Shown: piece after piece, positions 60,145-64,000 of the stretch
How the letters are laid out: the number at the start of each line of letters is the position of its first letter
Position numbering within the stretch: the stretch's first letter is position 1
From: CAZCDS01 sp964497585
GTDB lineage: Bacteria; Desulfobacterota; Desulfomonilia; Desulfomonilales; Desulfomonilaceae
Direction: 5' to 3'
Length of the DNA stretch: 64,000 nt
NCBI GenBank assembly: GCA_964497585.1
Contig: CAZCDS010000003.1
Span: 186,001 to 250,000 of the forward strand
The notes under the pieces: generated by a model
The model's database searches: none
Told to the model about the DNA's origin: nothing
Seen by the model: the letters and a program-made list of their open reading frames with translations, nothing else
Made by a program: the position numbers and the translations under genes

Positions 60145-61572
60145 GTGGTGAGGAACCTTATCCGGTCGATCTTTCCCGTGCTGTTGATCCTCCTGCCGAT
60201 GACATCCCATGCCGAGGCGAGCCGCTCCTTTGTTGAAGCCGAGCACGCATTTTACCGCCTGTGCAAAGATCCCCATAGCACACGGGACAAGTGGCTCGAC
60301 GTAATAGGAACGTTTCTCAAGCTCCATCGGGGTGACCGGCCACGGGCAACCGCGGAGAGGAGCCTCCTCTATGCCGGGAGGGCTTATCTGGAACTCTACC
60401 GCCGCACCGGGAACAGGGAAGAGCTGGACCGTGCTATAGCGTGCTTCCAAGATTTCGACGTGCTCAACCGTGCTCAGGGAAGTGTCCGCGACAACGTGCT
60501 CGAGACTGAGACCGCTTTGCCGATCAGGAAAAGACTCGATCGCCTCGCGCTTCTTCATCGAGCCGGTGCCTCGGCTCTCAAGGGTTCCACCGGAATTCAA
60601 GAAACAAGCGCTGAAGCAAGAGTAACTCAGGGGCCGTGGAACGTGCCGGCTGCGCAGTCCGCCGCAACGGCTCGCAACCCGTCTAGCGCTTCGCCTCGGG
60701 GGAACTATCCCGGCCGCGTTGCGCTCCTGTACCGAGGAAACCCGTTCTGTCCCCCCGATGCCCGCACATTCATAGGAATTCCCCTCCCGCTCGGCAGCGA
60801 ATCGGAGCCTCCTGAGCCAAAGCAGACACGCCGACAACGCGTGATACCGCACGCGTCTCCGCGCAAAGGATTTGTCATCGTCATCGATCCCGGACACGGA
60901 GGAAAGGACCCGGGAGCCGTGTCGCGAGACGGCCGACTCAAGGAAAAGGACGTTGTCCTGAATATCTCCCGGAGGCTCCGAGAGATGCTGTTGAGGAGGA
61001 ATCCCGCGATCACAGTCGTGCTCACGCGCACCGACGATCGGTTTCTATCCCTTGGGCAGCGTGCGGCAGTGGCCAATTCGCTCAACGCGGATCTCTTCAT
61101 TTCCGTTCACTGCAATTCCAGCACCGAATTCCGTAGCCGTGGAATTGAGACGTACTACCTGAGCCCCGCCTGCTCTCGCAAGGCATTGGCAACGGCCGCA
61201 CGGGAGAACGGCATACCGCTTTCGAAAATGAGCGACCTCCAGGCTACCCTGCTGGATCTTTCCCTTGCCTCGAAGCGCACTGGTTCGGCCAGGTTGGCCC
61301 AGGCAATCCAGACCGCGCTCGTGCGAAAAGTGGGCCGCGCAATTCCCCCGTCCGCTGATCGAGGTATCCGGAGGGGGCCCTTCAATGTTCTGCTCGGCGC
61401 GCAGATGCCTGCGGTTCTTGTGGAGGTCGCGTTTATGAGCAGCAGAGCGGACAGCCGACTCTTGAGAAGCCCGACGTACCTCATGAGGCTGGCGGCCGGC
61501 ATGGCCGACGGCGCGGGGCTGTTCATCCGGGGCACCCAGAAGAGAGCCTGGACGACTCGGCGTAATCGATAA
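60145..61572 (+). CDS. Exported N-acetylmuramoyl-L-alanine amidase (Amidase_3)
   Basis: 475 aa. It cleaves the amide between MurNAc and the stem peptide of peptidoglycan. A signal peptide covers about residues 1-25 (ending SHAEA). A TPR-like helical region follows (about 26-135; RSLLYAGRAYLELYRRTGNREELDRAI in pattern), then a Ser/Pro-rich linker. The C-terminal zinc amidase domain shows IVIDPGHGGKDPGA (His), the Glu in RLKEKDVVLN, LFISVHCNSS (His) and the catalytic Glu in PAVLVEVAFMS. The layout resembles AmiC/AmiA-type daughter-cell separation amidases with an extra N-terminal module. The start is a GTG or ATG near 60145 (MVRNLIRSIFP). Confidence 0.92.
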   Translation: MVRNLIRSIFPVLLILLPMTSHAEASRSFVEAEHAFYRLCKDPHSTRDKWLDVIGTFLKLHRGDRPRATAERSLLYAGRAYLELYRRTGNREELDRAIACFQDFDVLNRAQGSVRDNVLETETALPIRKRLDRLALLHRAGASALKGSTGIQETSAEARVTQGPWNVPAAQSAATARNPSSASPRGNYPGRVALLYRGNPFCPPDARTFIGIPLPLGSESEPPEPKQTRRQRVIPHASPRKGFVIVIDPGHGGKDPGAVSRDGRLKEKDVVLNISRRLREMLLRRNPAITVVLTRTDDRFLSLGQRAAVANSLNADLFISVHCNSSTEFRSRGIETYYLSPACSRKALATAARENGIPLSKMSDLQATLLDLSLASKRTGSARLAQAIQTALVRKVGRAIPPSADRGIRRGPFNVLLGAQMPAVLVEVAFMSSRADSRLLRSPTYLMRLAAGMADGAGLFIRGTQKRAWTTRRNR

Positions 61573-61878
61573 CCGATTCAAGCAGCCCCCGCGCCGAGCG
61601 ATTATGCGGAAGAGCCAACTGGGGAGGGCCTTCCAATGGAGGAACTCGCTGCTCCTCTTCCGAAAGACAGTCGTACGATTGGCGTACGTGGATGCCTCGA
61701 ACTCATGGGGATCCTAACAGGCTGCATGGGCACGGCAATGTGGGCTCCTATGGGCGTCCACCCCGATATTCCTGCGGCCTCGCGGAACATCGGGCGTTCC
61801 ACTGCACAGCAGATTCATGCGATGCCGTGCGGGAGAGGATGTTAATCTCGACAACCGGTATACTATGTCGGGAACAAA
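61573..61878. other. Intergenic region between the amidase and GT-C genes
   Basis: 306 bases. A 69-codon frame at 61636-61845 (MEELAAPLPKDSRTIG...) has GGGAGGG upstream but no recognisable content and is not called. A TATACT at about 61859-61864 could be a -10 for the next gene without a clear -35. Confidence 0.35.
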
Positions 61879-63438
61879 ATGGGGGGCCCACCATTGGCAG
61901 TGAAATCGGGAGCAGCAAAGCAACAGGCACCCAATCGTACTCGGGGGATTTTTGGAGGGAACCGTTCTGTCCTCTTCCTAGTCGCCGCAGGTCTCCTGCT
62001 CCTGGGAGTCCACCTGGCCCTGACAATGATTTCCGGTGATTTTGCCTACGGCCTTCCGCTTTTGGAAAAGCCGGTTTTGCTTCTCGTCGGATTCCTCCTC
62101 GTCGGATCCTTCGTCTTTGTCGGAGCAGTATTCAGTGTGCGGTCCGCCGCGGAATCCGGGGGACTCCTCTTCTGGGTCATTGGGGTAGGGCTCGCTCTGC
62201 GGATCGTCATGCTTTTTTCAGCCCCCATCCTCGAGGACGACTATTTCCGCTATCTGTTGGACGGGGCCATGACCGCGAACGGCTATAACCCGTACCGATT
62301 CGTGCCGGAGGAAATCCGTCCCGATTCAAAGGACATACCGCCGGAATTGACGTCACTGGCATCCGAGGGAGAAGCGGTAATAACACGAGTGAATCATCCG
62401 AACCTCAGGACGATTTATCCGCCGGTCGCTCAGGCGGTCTTCGCGCTGGCCCACATGCTCAAACCGTGGAGTCTTTCCTCATTGCGCGCCCTTTTCCTGA
62501 TGTTTGACTGCGCGACCTTTCTCCTGCTCCTGACAGCGCTGCGATCGCTCGGATTGTCTCCACTCTGGGTGCTTGTATATTGGTGGAACCCGCTCATCGT
62601 GAAAGAGTTCGTCAATTCTGCGCACATGGATGTGATCATTCTTCCCCTTGCGGTCGGGTCGGTGATGCTCGCGGTTCGGGGAAGGTCGTTTGCCGCGACG
62701 GCTCTACTCGCAGTGGCGACGGGAGCCAAGCTGTGGCCTCTCGTACTCCTGCCCGTGGTTCTCCGGAGCGAGCTGAGACGACCCGCTCGCGTCCTGCTCT
62801 GCTTGATCCTTTTCGGTTTCATATGCTCAGCCTTGTTCTTGCCGGTATTCATTGCCGGCCTTGATTCGGATTCGGGCTTCGTCGCGTACAGCCGATACTG
62901 GGAAATGAACGACGCGCTCTACATGCTTCTCCTCTGGGCTGTCGAGTTCCTCCTCAGTATCTCCCACGGCGCTCTCGTGTCGGCTCCCGTTGTCACTCGG
63001 GTTCTTGTCATGTGCATCCTCATCGCTTGGACTGTCCGGGTTCTTTGGGTTCCTGCACCGCAACCAGGGGGGGTATGGGAACAGGCCCTGGCGGTCGTCG
63101 CAGCACTCTTCATGCTGAGCCCGACGCAGTTTCCCTGGTACTACGGTTGGGTAATTCCGTTTCTCGTCATTGCACCGCGAGGTTCCCTTATTCTGTTGAG
63201 CGCGCTCCTGTCCCTCTATTATCTCCGGTTCTATTTTGACGCGAGGGATCGGGTTGGTATATTCGATTATGGCATCGTCTGGTTGGAATACGCGCCGGTT
63301 TGGGCACTGCTCGTCCATGAATGGATACGGGGCCGACAGGCTACCTGCCCTTGTAGAACACAGGCGCCGGCCGCCACGCGTCCTCGATTCCTTGTGTTTT
63401 TGTTGGAACGAGGGCCGGATCGGGAACAACGGCTTTGA
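61879..63438 (+). CDS. GT-C fold polyprenyl-sugar glycosyltransferase candidate
   Basis: 519 aa with about eleven to thirteen membrane segments. The first extracytoplasmic loop carries PILEDDYFRYLLDGAMTANGYNPYRF, the acidic DD-FRY-DG-NPY pattern of GT-C enzymes (mannosyltransferase/DUF2029-like) that use lipid-linked sugars. Later loops (YWWNPLIVKEFVNSAHMDV; SPTQFPWYYGWVIPF) are also typical of that group. The Cys/Pro-rich C-terminal 40 residues look unlike membrane protein and may reflect a misplaced end. ATG 61879 is used; GTG 61900 would also fit. The acceptor is unknown. Confidence 0.8.
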   Translation: MGGPPLAVKSGAAKQQAPNRTRGIFGGNRSVLFLVAAGLLLLGVHLALTMISGDFAYGLPLLEKPVLLLVGFLLVGSFVFVGAVFSVRSAAESGGLLFWVIGVGLALRIVMLFSAPILEDDYFRYLLDGAMTANGYNPYRFVPEEIRPDSKDIPPELTSLASEGEAVITRVNHPNLRTIYPPVAQAVFALAHMLKPWSLSSLRALFLMFDCATFLLLLTALRSLGLSPLWVLVYWWNPLIVKEFVNSAHMDVIILPLAVGSVMLAVRGRSFAATALLAVATGAKLWPLVLLPVVLRSELRRPARVLLCLILFGFICSALFLPVFIAGLDSDSGFVAYSRYWEMNDALYMLLLWAVEFLLSISHGALVSAPVVTRVLVMCILIAWTVRVLWVPAPQPGGVWEQALAVVAALFMLSPTQFPWYYGWVIPFLVIAPRGSLILLSALLSLYYLRFYFDARDRVGIFDYGIVWLEYAPVWALLVHEWIRGRQATCPCRTQAPAATRPRFLVFLLERGPDREQRL

Positions 63439-63541
63439 TACCCTCTGAGCTGAGCCTTGCGAAAGTCGAATTGGAACATGATCGCCGATAACCGCTGAAC
63501 GGTTAGGACGCGAAAGTGCCGTGAATCAAAAGGATGAGTCC

Positions 63542-64000
63542 ATGTGCGGCCGTTTTATACTCGTCTCCCCGGGAAGAATTGTGGCGGAGCACTTTCAGCT
63601 CCCAAGCGAACCCACTCTCGAGCCGCGATACAATATCGCTCCATCCCAAGACGTAGCAACGATTCGCCAGGGAGAGGAATCAGAAACCCGGGAGCTTCAC
63701 ATGCTCAGGTGGGGACTCATTCCTTTCTGGGCCAAGGAGAGTTCCATCGGTTACCGGATGATTAACGCCAAATCTGAGACGGTCGCGGAAAAACCCGCTT
63801 TCCGGAATGCATTCAAACAGAGGCGATGCCTTATCCCGGCCGATGGCTTTTACGAATGGGGTGGAAAAAAGGGAAGAGAATGCCCTATCTCTTCAGAATG
63901 ATCGACGAAAGCCTGTTCGCCTTTGCCGGTCTCTGGGAGAGTTGGACCGGACCCGAAAAGACCGTGATCGAGTCCTGCACCATACTGACCACGGGACCCA
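63542..64000 (+). pseudogene. SRAP (SOS response-associated peptidase/HMCES-YedK) gene, frameshifted and cut by the window end
   Basis: It begins MCGRFILVS at ATG 63542; in this family Cys2 is the nucleophile that crosslinks abasic sites in single-stranded DNA. RYNIAPSQDV, LRWGLIPFWAKE, INAKSETVAEKPAFRNAF and RRCLIPADGFYEW are all family motifs. After the A6 run at 63865-63870 the frame runs into a stop at 63901. In the next frame the family sequence resumes at once (MPYLFRMIDESLFAFAGLWE, then SCTILTTGP) and continues to the window end. One missing A explains this; it could be an assembly error. The C-terminal His-containing part lies outside the window. Confidence 0.88.

Noticed and set aside
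1..64000. CRISPR arrays, complete insertion sequences, rRNA operons or prophage genes
   Set aside because: Looked for regularly spaced direct repeats, transposase/integrase motifs, rRNA signatures and phage structural genes; none was recognised.

Overview
The window looks like the chromosome of a strictly anaerobic, Gram-negative bacterium of the former Deltaproteobacteria (Desulfobacterota or a relative). The reasons are a bacterial-type acetyl-CoA synthase/CO dehydrogenase cluster (Wood-Ljungdahl carbonyl branch), LPS-export permease LptG, a C-terminal-Phe outer-membrane barrel, a YdcH-type DUF465 protein and moderately high G+C. The assignment is inferred from gene content; no search could be run.

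Layout. 0-3 kb: edge of a GAF/degenerate-GGDEF protein, cysteine synthase and a small secreted protein. 3-6.6 kb: glycolytic operon gap-pgk-tpiA followed by secG, closed by a perfect parS centromere site inside a 30-bp palindrome. 6.9-9.8 kb: MaoC-like protein, DUF465, then phospholipid genes psd and pssA. 10-18.8 kb: CODH/ACS operon: a 79-aa protein of unknown function, an AcsD-CooS fusion, acsB, acsC and acsE, ending in a strong terminator. 18.8-24.5 kb: membrane protein, secreted lipocalin-like protein, and a lptG/sugar epimerase/glycosyltransferase operon. 24.9-31.2 kb: protein quality-control cluster tig-clpP-clpX-lon plus a small protein and terminator. 31.6-38.3 kb: envelope and metabolic genes separated by intergenic hairpin repeats. 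38.7-45.2 kb: accessory stretch with a frameshifted zinc-ribbon repeat protein, a single-chain restriction-modification enzyme, an HNH nuclease, a candidate small RNA and an AT-rich orphan gene. 45.3-50.3 kb: an AAA+ ATPase diverging from a Ro60-like (TROVE plus vWA) gene, with a tRNA-like Y RNA candidate between them. 50.3-64 kb: HATPase-GNAT protein, DJ-1 family protein, class V aminotransferase, a second lon, ftsY-yjbQ-rnhA, a cell-wall amidase, a GT-C transferase and a frameshifted SRAP gene running off the end.

How the genes work together. The acs operon encodes the CO dehydrogenase and acetyl-CoA synthase catalytic subunits, both corrinoid-protein subunits and the methyltransferase that join a methyl group, CO and CoA. 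Here the small corrinoid subunit and the CO dehydrogenase are one polypeptide, and the junction keeps what looks like an ancestral ribosome binding site and start codon. The most notable locus is the Ro-like one. Directly upstream of the vWA/TROVE gene lies an RNA with D-, anticodon- and T-arm mimics, clamped by a perfect 14-bp terminal helix. This matches the known architecture of bacterial YrlA-type Y RNAs, which are bound by Ro60 orthologues. The protein is divergent, and its neighbours (AAA+ ATPase, 359-aa protein) are not the usual Rtc RNA-repair genes, so this may be an undescribed Ro ribonucleoprotein system.

Two genes (about 38.86 and 63.87 kb) are broken at poly-A runs in a way that one extra A would repair. 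That suggests homopolymer sequencing error or slippage rather than genuine decay. All functional calls rest on motif recognition by eye.
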